A stretch of 64,000 nucleotides of DNA from positions 42,555,620 to 42,619,619 of the forward strand of contig NC_044006.1 of the NCBI RefSeq assembly GCF_900496995.4, given 5' to 3'. Made by a program: the position numbers and the translations under genes. Below are positions 40,669 to 53,300 of this stretch, one piece after another. Positions within the stretch are counted from its first letter, which is position 1. Each line of letters begins with the position of its first letter. The notes beneath the pieces are model-generated. The model made no database searches, was not told where the DNA came from, and was given only the letters and a program-made list of their open reading frames with translations. This DNA comes from Aquila chrysaetos chrysaetos. Lineage: Eukaryota; Chordata; Aves; Accipitriformes; Accipitridae.

Positions 40669-41812
40669 TGTAGTGGGTTGACCCTGGCTGAATGCCAGGT
40701 GCCCACCAAAGCTGTTCTATCACTCCCCTCCTCAGCAGGACAGGGAAGAGAAAATATAATTAAAGTCTTGTGAGTCAAGATAAAGACAGGGAGATCACTC
40801 AGCAATTACTGTCACAAGCAAAACAGACTCGACTTGGGGAAAATTAATTTAATTTATTACCAATCAAATCTGAGTAGGGTAATGAGAAATAAAAACTAAA
40901 TCCTAAAACATGTTCACCCCACCCCTCCCTTCTTCCCAGACTCAACTTTACTCCCGATTTTCTCTACCTCCTCCTCGCCAGCAGCGCAGGGGGACGGGGA
41001 ATGGGGGTTGGGGTCAGTTCATCACACATTGTTTCTGCTGCTCCTTCCTCTTCAGAGGCAGGACTCCTCACACTCTTCCCCTGCTCCAGCGTGGGGTCCC
41101 TCCCATGGGAGACAGTCCTCCACAAACTTCTCCAGTGTGAGTCCTTCTCATGAGCTGCAGTCCTTCATGAACTGCTCTAGCATGGGTCCCTTCCACAGGC
41201 TGCAGTCCTTCAGACACAAACTGCTCCAGCGTGGGTCCCCTGTGGGGTCACAAGTCCTGCCAGAAAACCTGCTCCAGCATGAGCTCCTCTCTCCATAAGT
41301 CCACAGGTCCTGTCAGGAGCCTGCTCCAGCATGGGCTTCCCATGGGGTCACAGTCTCCTTCGGGCATCCAGCTGCTCCGGCGTGGGGTCCTCCACAGGCT
41401 GCAGGTGGATATCTGCTCCACCGTGGACCTCCATGGGCTGCAGGGGGACAGCCTGCCTCACCATGGTCTTCACCATGGGCTGCAAGGGAATATGTGCTCT
41501 GGCACCTGGAGCATCTCCTCCCCCTCCTTCTTCACTGACCTTGGTGTCTGCAGAGTTGTTTCTGTTGCATATTCTCACTCCTCTCTCCCGGCTGCAATTG
41601 CGCAGGGCTTTTTTTTCCCCCCTCTTTAAATATGTTATCCCAGAGGTGCTACCACTGTCACTGATGTGCTTGGCCTTGGCCAGCGGTGGGTCCGTCTTGG
41701 AGCCGGCTGGTATTGGCTCTGTCGGACATAGGGGAAGCTTCTAGCAGCTTCTCGCAGAAGCCACCCCTGTAGCCCCCCAGCTACAAAAACCTTGCCATGC
41801 AAACCCAATACA
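40669..41812 (-). mobile_element. ERVL-like solo LTR, 1144 bp
   Basis: Starts TG (tgtagtgggttgaccc) and ends CA (aaacccaataca), flanked by an exact 5-bp duplication 'atgct' (40664-40668 and 41813-41817), as expected for ERVL-type integration. I orient it to the minus strand because its minus-strand 3' end (AATAAA complement at 40853-40858, then 'ctgtctttatcttgac...ggtcaacccactaca') aligns with the + strand 3' ends of the LTRs at 45, 54 and 55 kb. The middle, 41080-41410, has about seven degenerate tandem units of 'tgctccagcatgggtccc' type. Long open frames inside (41231-41629, 41331-41744) follow from this low-stop repeat. No internal retroviral region adjoins, so it is a solo LTR. From memory it resembles abundant avian ERVL LTRs (TguLTR5-like); the family name is not verified. 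Confidence 0.9.
41080..41410. repeat. Degenerate ~40-bp tandem repeats inside the LTR
   Basis: Recurring 'tgctccagcrtgggtcc' and 'gggctgcagtcctt' modules, each 35-55 bases apart, with variable spacing. They make the LTR longer than the related 0.55-0.6 kb copies downstream. Confidence 0.75.
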
Positions 41813-41817
41813 ATGCT

Positions 41818-44800
41818 GAACAGAGACAGTAAGGTCTGATGAGCTCCATGTGCTGTTCATTCCCAGCAGGGCTTAGCTGGTCGATTTGCACGAATTAGTG
41901 AAGGAGAACAGAGGAACTTTTTAAAATCAGCTGCTTCTCTTAGCTGCTCAGCTCTGTGGGTACATAAAATACATCTGCATCTTGGGGTAATGAAAGTGTT
42001 TAGAATTAACTATATTATAAGACCAATATGGAGAATTTTATTTGTAAAAGAATGGAGACAAACTTTCTTTGAACCCAGCTGTTGAAGAGAGAGGCTCAAG
42101 GAAAAAATAAAAGTAAATGTTGGGTGCTGAGCTTGTCTTTGAGTGTGGTTACCTTTTTGACTAAGTACCTCCTTGCCCTTAGAGACCATCATCAATTTTG
42201 AGACCTGCAAGTTTGCCTCTCCCTCAAGAGGCATTTCAAATGAAATGGTACAGCCTAATTCAGCAGTTGATTTCTTTTGGCAGCTATGAATGAGAAGACA
42301 GAAGTTTAATTTAGATGCCTGTGAAGAAACTAAATACCAGTGAGGGTATACTGGGGAACCTATAGTGTAGTTATACTGGGATCACATATGGCTTATGGAA
42401 TCTTGAAAGAAGTGTGAACGCAGGTGATTCTGAATTGCTCTTGAACTAGAAGTGTCAGTCTTGTGTGGAAAGAGCAGGGGAGAGGAAGAGAGCAGACCAT
42501 CTTCAGAAAGTACTTCCTGTGCTGGCTCAGTCACCACCGTATGCTTCTCGAAGTTCCATATTTCAAGACATTTCCTAACAAATGTATTTTTGCACATATT
42601 TATACTGCGTATGAATTTATGGATCCCCAGGGGTGGCCTGGAGGATTGCAGAGCCCACCCCCATTGCAAATGTATAACTAGTGATAAATTCTTTCTGGGT
42701 CTTATTTCCATCTCATGCTAAGTGCAGATGGTGCAGTTTGGCATTGGCATAACAGCAGCGCAGGCTGTGCTTTGCAGGGTGATTGTCCTAGTTACTCCAG
42801 GAATCACAGAGATGAGGATATGGTAACTCAGGCTGACTGTGAAAAGGAACACATAGGAGAAAGTTTGCAGGTAATGTATAAATTAATGGCTTTTCTTCCC
42901 TGTTTTCCAACATATAACAGCAAAATATTCTCATTCGTTAGTATTATTTTGACAGTGAATAATCTGTTCTTGTTTTGTATAATACTGTTCTCTTAAATCA
43001 CTATTGCATTATATTCTCTCACGTCTGCTACAAAATTTCTTGTTCAGATCCTCACCATGTAACAAGCACTTGAAATGTCACTATGCATGCATGTATACCT
43101 ATTCTGTCTCTGTATACTTGATCATCAGAAAATGTGATAAGCAGCAGTCTTAACTGAAACAATACAACCCTCTATAAGCCTGTATTTGATAGCATTATTC
43201 ATACAAGGGATACATGGTAACCCTTAAACTGTATAGGATCTTTGCAAAATGTAAATTGGCATTGTGGCCTGACCCTCCCCTCAGTCTAGGATAAAACTAA
43301 AGTAAGTCCATTGGAATCAATGTATTGATTGATTGATTGACATGACATGGAAACTGAGTGCATTTAACTTATAAATAAGTTAAAGAATCACTGAAGGCAT
43401 GAAAAAGCTGCTGTGAGCAATTATGCAACATTTTTCATGTGAACGGGCCAAAAGTGAGGCACAGGCCCTTTAACTAAAATTACCTTAATGGCTAGAAAAG
43501 AAATAATCCCTACCTTTTTCTTCTAACATGCAAGTCACATCTTCATATTCCGGCTTACGAGGTAAAACTAAGAAAATAGTGTGTAATTCATTTGACAATC
43601 TAAATAGTCAACTGCTTTACTCAAATGAAAGATATACATAAATACATTGTATACAGAAAAACTGGCTCGGAGATACAAAATTTAAGGTGTGTTCTCTAAA
43701 ATAAAAGCAAGACATTTGGCATTATGGAAATGCATTTCAAGTCTTTGAAATTCCCGTCGTTGCAAAACTGGAAAACTGCAAAACTGGCCTGTGGCCACGA
43801 GAGGGCAGCAAGCACAGTCCTTGTGAAGCTTGATTTTGGGAGAATCACGTATTCCCTTACAGAACCTGGGCTGTAGGTTGCCGTAAGAGGCTGCTGGAGG
43901 AGTTAGGAAAATGCAAACTACACAGTTAGCTTTACAAACGCTATCTCATGAACTTTCAACGTTAACAAAGTCTGGTCATACTTAACTTTCCACCTTTAAA
44001 TAAGTATTCCTAGAACAAGTAAATTAAAAAAATCACAATGGCATTTGACATAAAGGCTGAAAAGAGCATTTCTTGAAGTGTGTGTTAAACTGTCTATCAA
44101 TGCTTTGTAACTTTTGCCTTTCAGCACCGGCTTAAGGATAGGTATATGTATCATTTCTCACTTCAATAAACAGCTTGCTTTGGCTCTTTTTGGATCAGAA
44201 TGCATATGTAGTTCTCTCAACACGGTTGCTATCAAAATCAGTGAGAAGTCCAGAGAATGACATCTCAGTCCTCTTCACTGAAATGCTCGCATCCCTCTAT
44301 TTTCTCCACCACAATTAGGGGAAAAATATTAATTAGAGAAATTACTGTTCTCCCTATTTAGCTGAGCTGGCCTCACCTTCTCTCAGCCCACCACCATGTA
44401 GGTAACAGAACCACAGCTTTAATCAGTTAGAAATGATCCTTCTATTTTCTCTTTCCACTAGCTACTTCACATTACACCACCTGAAGCATATTCAGTTTCA
44501 GCATGGAGGGGGTACTGGTTTACTAACTGCCTATGCAAATCTTCACCTTTTCTACATTAGTCAATGGGAAGGTTAAAAGACCTCTGATCTGAGATAATAT
44601 GTCTACCAGAACCAAAAGCAAATTACTATTTTATCTGTCTGTCAGAGCCATCAAGCGACTTCATTCCGTGGGAGCTGAATATTTTGCTTAAGAAGGCAGA
44701 TTATGCTTCCAATTCAAGAGGTGCATTGTTGCAAGGCTCCTTCCTCTCTTTGCCCCAACAAAAAGGATAGTTTTCTTTTTCCCACTTTCCACATAACTGC

Positions 44801-45050
44801 CACAGCATGGGGACACCTACAACAGCCCTTGATTGTGGGATTGTAGGAGCAAGCAGTCAGTAGGGCACTGGGGTAAGAGAGGAAAACTATGGGCAAGCTC
44901 TCAAGAAAAGCCATAGAGAGGTAGAAATGGAAGGACTACATGGGGAACCCACTGCAGAACATTTTTAATATGCTTGAACAGATAGATTAGTAAAGTTGTC
45001 AGGCTTGTAATTGTCATTTTTAGGATTGGGTTGAGGTCACCTTTTCTTAG
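41818..45050. other. Intergenic DNA, no gene seen
   Basis: AT-rich sequence with an ATTG tetranucleotide run at 43324-43340 and no recognisable gene. The open frame at 42715-42996 passes a GTAATG-type donor but matches nothing I know. The first coding exon of SPMIP4 should lie somewhere between NPVF and 56.6 kb, but I could not identify it here. Confidence 0.5.
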
Positions 45051-45055
45051 GTCTC

Positions 45056-45651
45056 TGTGCTGGTTTTGGCTGGGATAGAGTTAATTTTCTTCATAGCAGC
45101 GAGTATGGGGCTATGGTTTGGATTTGTGCTGAAAACAGTGTTGATAACACGGGGATGTTTTCGTTACTGCTGAGCAGTGCTTCCACAGCGTCGAAGGCCC
45201 TTTCTGCTTCTCACACCACCCCACCAGCAAGGAGACTGGGGGGCCACAAGAAATTGGGAGGGGACACATCTGGGACAGCTGACCCCAGCTGACCACAGGG
45301 ATATTCCAGACCATGTGACATCATGCTCACCATATAAAGCTGGGGGAAGAAGAAGAAAGTGGGAAGGATGTTTGGAGTGATGGTGTTTGTCTCCCCAACT
45401 AACTGTTCCGTGTGATGGAGCCCTGCTTTCTTGGAGATGGCTGAACACTTGCCTGCTGCTGGGAAGTGGTGAATTAATTCCTTGTTTTGCTTTACTTGTG
45501 TGTGGCTTTTGCTTTACCTATTAAACTGTCTTTATCTCAGCCCATGAGTTTTCTCACTTTTACTCTTCTGATTCTCTCCCCCATCCCACCTGGGCAGAGT
45601 GAATGAGCGGCTGCATGGTGCTTAGCTGCTGGCTGGGGTTAAACCACAACA
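45056..45651 (+). mobile_element. ERVL-like solo LTR, 596 bp
   Basis: Starts 'tgtgctggttttggctggg' and ends 'ggttaaaccacaaca', with an exact 5-bp target-site duplication 'gtctc' at 45051-45055 and 45652-45656. TATAAA (45333-45338) precedes ATTAAA (45520-45525), which gives the + orientation and approximate U3-R-U5 layout. Its sequence is nearly the same as the LTR at 55292-55876 and related to the one at 54300-54852. No retroviral genes adjoin, so the internal region was lost by LTR-LTR recombination. Confidence 0.92.
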
Positions 45652-45862
45652 GTCTCCTGAATAGCCTGGGAAGAATTCTTAAATGATCATGCTTCTTTAT
45701 GCCACCCCATTTCTGCTTTTTCCTTCTGACTTCCACAGCATTTTAGAAGTAGAACTGGTTGTGACAAGCTTATTCTCTATATTCTTCATGACACAAGATG
45801 GGACCAAAAGCACAGGAGTGTTTTACCTAGCTGTCTTTGAAAAGCCTTTAAAATACACATAC

Positions 45863-47349
45863 GCAAGCCTATGGGACCTGATGGGATAAGTGCTGAAGGA
45901 GCTGGCTGATAACATCTCGAAACCACTCTAAACCCTGAACAATCATGGCAAATGGGAGAGGTGTCTGAGGATTGGAAGGAAGCAAATGCCATTTGTATCT
46001 TCAAAAAGGGCAGGAAGGAGGACCCAGGGAACTACAGGCTGGTCAGCCTCACCTCCATCCCTGGGAAGGTGATGGAACAACTCATCCTGGAAACCACTTC
46101 CAGGCACATGAAGGACAAGAAGGTATTTGGGAGTAGTCAGCATTGATTCACCATGGGGAAGTCATGCTTGTCTGACCCAATGACATTCTACAATGAAATG
46201 ACTGACTTGGTAGACGAGGAGAGAGCAATGGATATTGTCTACCTTGACTTCAGTAATGCTTTTGACACTGTTCCCCATAAAATCCTCATACTGAAGCTGA
46301 TGAATTATGGTCCGGATGAGGAGACTGAAAACTGACTGAATGGCTGGGCCCAGAGGGTAGTGATCAGTGGTACAAAGTCTAGTTGGAGGCCAGTGACTAA
46401 TGGTGTACCCCAGGGGACAATACTGGATCCAGTCCTGTTTAACATCTTCATTTGTATCTGGGTGGTGGGGTTGATGAGTGTACCCTCAGCAAGTTTGCTG
46501 ATGACACAAAACTGGGAGGAGTGGCTAATACACCCAGAGGATCGTGCTGCCATCCAGAGGGACCTCAACAGGCTGGTCTGGTGGGAACCTCATGCAGTTC
46601 AACAAAGGGAAGTGCAAAGCTCTGCACGTGGAACAACCCCAGGCACCAGTACATGCTGTGAGCTGACCGGCTGGAAAGCAGCTTTGCAGAAAAGGACCTG
46701 GGCTCCTGGTGGACACCAAGTTGGACATGAGCCAACCATGTGCCCTCACCATAAAGAAGACCAATGGTAGCCTGGACTGCATGAGGAGGAGTGTGCAGCA
46801 GGTTGAGGGAAGTGATCCTTCCCCTCTACTCAACACTGGTGAGGCCACACCTGGAGCGCTGTGTCCAGTTCTGGGCTGCCCAGTACAAAGGAGAGATGGA
46901 GCTACTGGAGAGAGTCCAGTGAAATGCCACTAAGATGATGAAGGGTCTGGAACATCTCTCATATGATGAAAGGCTGAGAGAGTTGGAACTGTTCAGCCTA
47001 GAGAAGAAAAGGCTCAGAGGGGATGTCACCAATGTGTACAAATATCTGAAGGGAGGGTGAAAAGAAGATGTAGTCGGGCTCTTTTCAGTGGTGCCCAGTG
47101 ATGGGACCAGAGGCAATGGGCACCAACTGAAACACAGGAGGGTCTGCCTGAACATAAGAAAGCACTTTTGACTGTGAGGATGACTGAACACTGGTACAGG
47201 TTGCCCAGAGAGGCTGTGAAGTCTCCTTCCTTGGAAACATCGCCCTAGGCAGCCTGCTTTAGGTGGTCTTGCCTGAGCAGGGGTTGGACTAGATGACCCC
47301 CAGAGGTCCCTTCCAACCTCAACCATTCCATGACTCCATGATTTTGTGA
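45863..47349 (+). mobile_element. CR1 LINE, 5'-truncated and dead (ORF2 RT to 3' end)
   Basis: About 1.5 kb covering the second half of a CR1 ORF2 and the full 3' end. Translated blocks show reverse transcriptase motifs: DFSNAFDTVPHK from 46246, GVPQG upstream of FNIFI (about 46400-46450), and the catalytic FADD motif at 46494-46505, followed by CR1-typical ADD-downstream and C-terminal segments. Frames shift between GVPQG and FADD, a stop interrupts at about 46335, and further shifts follow, so no active protein can be made. It ends in degenerate octamers ('attccatgactccatgattttgtg', 47325-47349). The 5' boundary is approximate. Open frames on the opposite strand (46826-47356) are shadows. 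Confidence 0.93.
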
Positions 47350-50300
47350 TATCCATCTTCCCCTGACCCCTTTGTCACATCAGCACAGAACAGCCATGGT
47401 AGCCTGGTAAGGGACCTATACAGAGAGGTATCAGGGACCTTAGTCCTCCCAATTAGTTGTTTCCCAAAGAAACTTGCTAACCTGGAGATACAGGCAGCAG
47501 AGATACATCCAACTTAGGTACTGAGAGATTTACATGTGGGGTGACCTCTTCTGTGTTAAGATTTAGAGGGTAGAAGTGATGTCCTAAGCCTTTTTTCCTC
47601 CAGTCAGCACACCCTCTATAATAACAGCTAAGGCAGGTCATTCCCATAGTATCTTAAAACCACAACTCCAAATCTTCCATAGTATTTCTTGGAAGGAAAT
47701 AACAGAGTTTTTCAACAGCTGAGTAATTAATGAAATGAAAGAAAAGATTCCGCTGAGCCTTTCCATACATTCAGCTCTAGACTAAGATGAAGCATGAAAA
47801 AGAAACACTGAAAATATTTTTTTTTCAGAATATATTAAACTTGTGAACTCTGGGAATTACTGATACAGCTATATCACTTGTACATGGCACAAACATTAAA
47901 GTGTAGTTCACTTTAATGTGATGGCCAAGCCATCCATGTTAAAAACAAACCAGTGGTCCAAAATCATAATAAACCAATTACTGTCTCTACTGGATAATAA
48001 TAACACAACAGTGCATTTAATAGGTATTCAGAAAAGCTAGTTATGTATTATCACTTGCCAAAAGACTTACTTCCAGCTTTTTTCACACTGCTTTTCCAAG
48101 AAAAGTAGGACCTCCAGCTAATTTTGCCCTGTCTGGTGAAAGAAACAACAGAACAAAAACAGTCTTTTCAAACTCATCCATATATTTTGATGCCAATTCA
48201 ACTCAAACAAAAACCACACTGAGAGAAAAGAGAAGTAAAACAGATCAAAATCTATCACCATGTCTGTCAAACACAGGAAGGCAGAAACATTCAGCAAGCC
48301 AACTAACCAGTATCCAAACTCCACCAGTGGACAGGTCCAACTGTTTCAAAGGATGGTGTGAAAATCCCACACAAGACCTAAGCAAAGAATATTGGTATCT
48401 CCAAGAATGGGAATAAGAAGTGGCAATTCACAGAAGTCCTGCTGCTATGCTGCCTGCCTTATTTAAAATGTTCTAGGCTGAGTCAATTTGTCAAGAATTG
48501 AACTGACACCTACATGACTTCACTCAATTCTTCCCAATCAAATTTTCTGCATGAACTGGCTTTTGGCTTGGCTTGTGGCTATATTTACTGCTTTATTCAG
48601 GAGAGGTGAAACAGCACATCACCTTATTGTGTCTTGGATCCCAGCTCCCAAGTGTGCTCTAACATCCTCCTCCCTCCCACACTAAGTTACCATCTGCTGG
48701 CATCACCAGCTGCCTCATTCTGGGTATCACTCTAAAAGATCCCCAACACCTTCTCGCTGTGATGTCAAATACTACCAGGACCCAGGTAAAGCACACTCAC
48801 AGCACACCGCACTGAAAAAGAAGGTAGGCTTAGTTCATAGTTCTGTCCTACAGTTTCCTATTAACATTTTCTTCTGAAGACAGAGCCAGTAGTACTTGAA
48901 TCTGAGTCATCAGTATAAGATTCCCATAGTGCTCATGTAGATACCATAGCAGACCACCCAACACACTAGAAACTGCCAGCATGACAGAATTCATTTGCAT
49001 TTTTTTCACTGGAACATGCTACATCAGCTTCTTTTCTTACAATACATATGGCGAAAACCCCCAGACATCCTAGAAGAATAACATATTTCAAATATGTTCA
49101 AATTAGTTTCCTTTTTTAATAAGGCAAAGCAAAATCTTTCGCATTTCACTGACATATGTCTGAGAAGAAGAGGGCCTGATCAAAATACTCTTTTTGTCAA
49201 AGCTTTGCCAAAGTCAGGATAGCAAACGTGCACCAGTGAGATGAATATATATTGCTGCTTTCTCCTTGAGGCTCTCCTCAGACTCCTCTTTCCACTGTAA
49301 GATCCATATCCAAAAGCTAGCAGACTATTAAGTGTAGAGCAATGCAGAAGTGGCTTCAAGGTACAACTCAAGATGTAAGGAGGTAAAACAAAGGCCTCTC
49401 AGCCTTCTTCATGTGATGAGCCATTAGTTTTTAGTCAAAAGGAGCCTTGTCACAGCTTGTGGAGAGCAGAGTGAATTCAGTGCTTCCCTTTGTACCTGTG
49501 AGCTTTTACTAAATGTTATTACACACCCCTACTGGGCTTGTCATAGAGAAATGGGGTCCTGAGGGCTTCCTCAGGAAAACCAAGGATTCTCCCGGAAAAA
49601 GCAGGGCACAGATGCAAGGGAATGCTCTGCTGGCTCCTGGTGGTCGGGGGAGGAAGCAGTAGTGCTTCTTCATATACTTCATCTAAGAAGTTGCTGGTGT
49701 TTTTTGAGAGGAGACTCTCGATGCTGTGAACAAGAGCTTCACTGGGTAGAAAGTACAAGTCCTGGTGCTTTTCTCTTGCACAACAGAGCAGCTCAGAACA
49801 GAGGCAACTTGTTCAGATATAAATGCCCGCATGGCGTTCTAGAGAGCAGAGGGGTTTATGCTGACCTAATACAGCACCTCTCCTCACACAGAGCTAATCA
49901 ACCAGTGTTGAAATATAACTTTGCTCGAGTGGAAGGAGGACTAAAGCATTTCCTCTCAGCACAGAGGTAGAAAGACAAAAATCATGGCAATTAAGGAAAA
50001 AATTCTTTTCTATGAAAAGTATCACGGGTTTAATATCATCCTTTTCAGAGTGGGACTGGAACTTTACAGTGAATCTAAACTCAATAAGTGAGACTTTCAC
50101 AAGCGAGACTTTCAGAGCGCAAGTCCACACTTTCTCCTCCCATTACTCAAAAGTTTATTTCTAGCTTCTGTTCATCAGTAACACTAAGCAACAGTATCAT
50201 ACCTCTTTAATCTGCCTTTTTTTGTTTTATTTTGTAAGTTGGTACACAAAACCAATAGCAGTAGTAAAAGCAACCATTGTTTCCTGTCAACACTTGCCAG

Positions 50301-53300
50301 AACTAGGCAGAACTCAGCTATGTTTCCTCTTTAGTAACCAGATGCACTAACAAAACCTTTGATGATTTGGTATTTTATCCCTGTATCTTCCCCTGGAAGC
50401 TCAAATATGAAATATGATGCTGCTACATGCCCTGCCCCACTACTATAGAGAAATTGAGGGAACTGAAATCCTGTCAAGAATCTTTGAGTCCAATGAAGTA
50501 CTAACTCCACTTCAAATTCCTTCTTGTCCAACCATCTCACAAGACAGGTAACAACAGAATTCGTAAAGGTAAATGATTCCATTACTGAAAGTATTTTCTA
50601 ATGGTTATGTTTTTCTGGCATGACAAAATTTTTTCTTTTTGTTTTAATGAAATAAAACGTTTTCTACTTTGTGCAATAGTCTGTCAGTTCCCTGGGAAAT
50701 ACGTTGATTACAGCTAAAAGAGGACTGCTAAAATACGTTATACTGTGGCTTTAGGGCTCAAAATCTCCAGAAATAATTTTCATAAAGAATAAAAACAACA
50801 TGTATATCGTATTTCTAGTTTGAAAAAAATGAGCATATTTCACAAACTGATCACCAACATTTGTAATGTTATTCTTTGATCTATTCCTGCTTTGAACCTT
50901 TCTTTTTTTCCCCTAGATTACAGGTTGACCTAGAATTACTGAGATAAACTTTAAAACTCAAATTTAAAATTACAGGAAGCCTGCATTTTGCTTTCGTAGT
51001 CATCAATGTATAATCAGGAGGTTTCAGGAATCAATGCATTTTTACTGTGTTTTACAGGCCCAATTATACTGTTAGCTAGGGGGCAGGATATGGCAGAACT
51101 CCTGCAGTATTTAAAGTTCTGGAAAGCTGAACCTCCATGCTGCTGAGTACTCATGACAAATTTTTTTTGGATCTAAATTTCTATTTTTTACATACATAAC
51201 AGATTCCAGAGTTAGCCTCAAGTCCTTCACTGTTCTTTCACGTGAGATTTTATCTCTTTTGTTAGTAAAATCAATTCTTAGTTTCCATCTTACTGATGGC
51301 CTTCTGGTTTACTACTACTGCCAACTTCTTCCATTATTTGTGATGTCTCATACCCAACATCTGAATTCCAGTCAGAGTATTTTGATATTATTGGATTATC
51401 ACACTTGTCAAACTGTGTCTTGTTGCCTCCCACTTACATATCTCCCCTGAGGCGAGTTTTTGTTGTATTCCTTGCATTACAGGAATTTGGGTGAATTTCC
51501 ATCCGAACTGTTTTAACTATTGACAGACTTGAAAGTTTACTGAATTATAGGCCTGATCTAAATCCTAGTGAATGTACTGGAAATATTCATGTTGGCTACA
51601 CAGGATACCCAGCAAAAGCAAACATTAAGCTCAGGATGGGCTGCAATGTCAGGATCTGAACACACCAGCAAAGCATCTTTCAGATGACATCTATGTTAGA
51701 CTCAACTCTGAAACACAAACAAGAACTAAGCATGGCCAGGTCATAACATTTCTTTTCTCTGTGAAAAGGAAAATCTGTATTGTAACACAGGCAGTAAGCT
51801 ACATTTTTCTGCTAATGTAAACACACACTCACATGAACTCGCCAATTTATACCTGAAAAGAAGGTGACTGCATGTTTTTAAAATGGTGCATTTTTTTCTA
51901 GTCACATAATTACAAGCAAATAAATAAATAGAACACAGTTGTCCTTAGCTTTTAAAAATAATGCATCCATGAATTTTCTTACATTATCATCTTGGACTAG
52001 AGTATTTGTTACCAATATTTGCATTGATAAACAGTGCCCCTGAATAACCAGAGGCACATATGTGTATTTGTATAATGCGAGGTTATATGTATAAAAAGAA
52101 GGTACCCTAAGAATTTTACCCTATGATCAGATAGTCAAATTCCATGTTGATATAGTAACATGATGTATATAGTTATTTATATGTTTATTGGGCAACAGTT
52201 AATTAAAAAAATGTTCAGCTGTTCCCACCACCCAAAAAATTTCACTGAATTCCAAGTCAGTATGTTGCTCAGTGACTATGTCTTTGTTGGCAAGTATTGT
52301 GGAATACAGGAGATGTGTAGAGTGAAACAGTCGGTGCTGAGGATCTGAGGTCCAGAAAAAATGCATTTCAGGTGCTCTTTACTTTGGTTTACCTCTAGCG
52401 TGATTCCAGGGACTGAGGGTCCATTTGTGGCTGCGGTGCCCTCCTGGTGTGTTCCTGGAGCCCATCTTTCAGTTAATTTCATCCAGAAGGAATCCAGTTC
52501 ATGTTCTTCAAAACCAAGACACTGCAAAATAGAGACCATTGGAAGATTCATGTCAAAAGTGCACTCCTGATACAAATTAAAATGCCAGTGTGAATGCATC
52601 CTATGTGAACTCACACAGAGGCAGGTCCTAATCCTATCCCTTTAAGAATTCTCTTTCCACAGACCTTCTGGAAGCTGTCGGCAACATACCCCCTCAGATG
52701 TGTTGGCTTCATGCACTGATCAAACCAGTTACTGGAGCCCTTCACAAGCTCACAGTCTAAGACACTCTATTCATACAGTCTGGTTTGAGCTCCCCACAAC
52801 AAAACAAATTTGAAGGGAAAAATTTAACTTTTTAAAAATAAAGGAGGCACTAGCAAACTGATGCTTTGATCCCAGAACATTAGCTCTCGGGTGGGGGTTT
52901 TTTTGGTCAGATCAAAAGAGACAGAAACCCAGAAATTGACTGTCAAAATTCAGAATAAATCTACAATTGTGGAAGTTAGAAATAGTAACAGTCTCTATTA
53001 AATCATTGACTATATTGCTGAGACTCTTAAGGATTATTCATGATACATTCTTTAAAACTTTGTTCACTCTAGCCCTCTTTTTATATTCTCTGGGCAGAGA
53101 CATTTTTTTATGTGTCCTTGAGATCTTCAATATCACTGGATCAATATCAGCTACAAATGTTTCTTTGTGAGAAGGAGACTTGGAAACATTTTAAGCTTAA
53201 CAAAGTCCTGATTGGGCTGAATGGATGATCAGACCTTTGTGTGCAATGCATCTCTTTTCTGTCTAAGGTAAAGTGGTTGTTCTGCAATTTAGTAACGTAT

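Noticed and set aside
41231-41744. Overlapping 132- and 137-codon frames
   Set aside because: They lie entirely inside the solo LTR and result from its tandem C/G-rich modules.
46826-47356. 176-codon minus-strand frame
   Set aside because: It is the antisense shadow of the CR1 ORF2 3' part and shows no independent features.
50331-50582. 83-codon minus-strand frame with a protein-like composition
   Set aside because: It looked exon-like at first, but I recognise no homologue, its splice sites are not convincing, and it is short enough for chance. A protein search would settle it.
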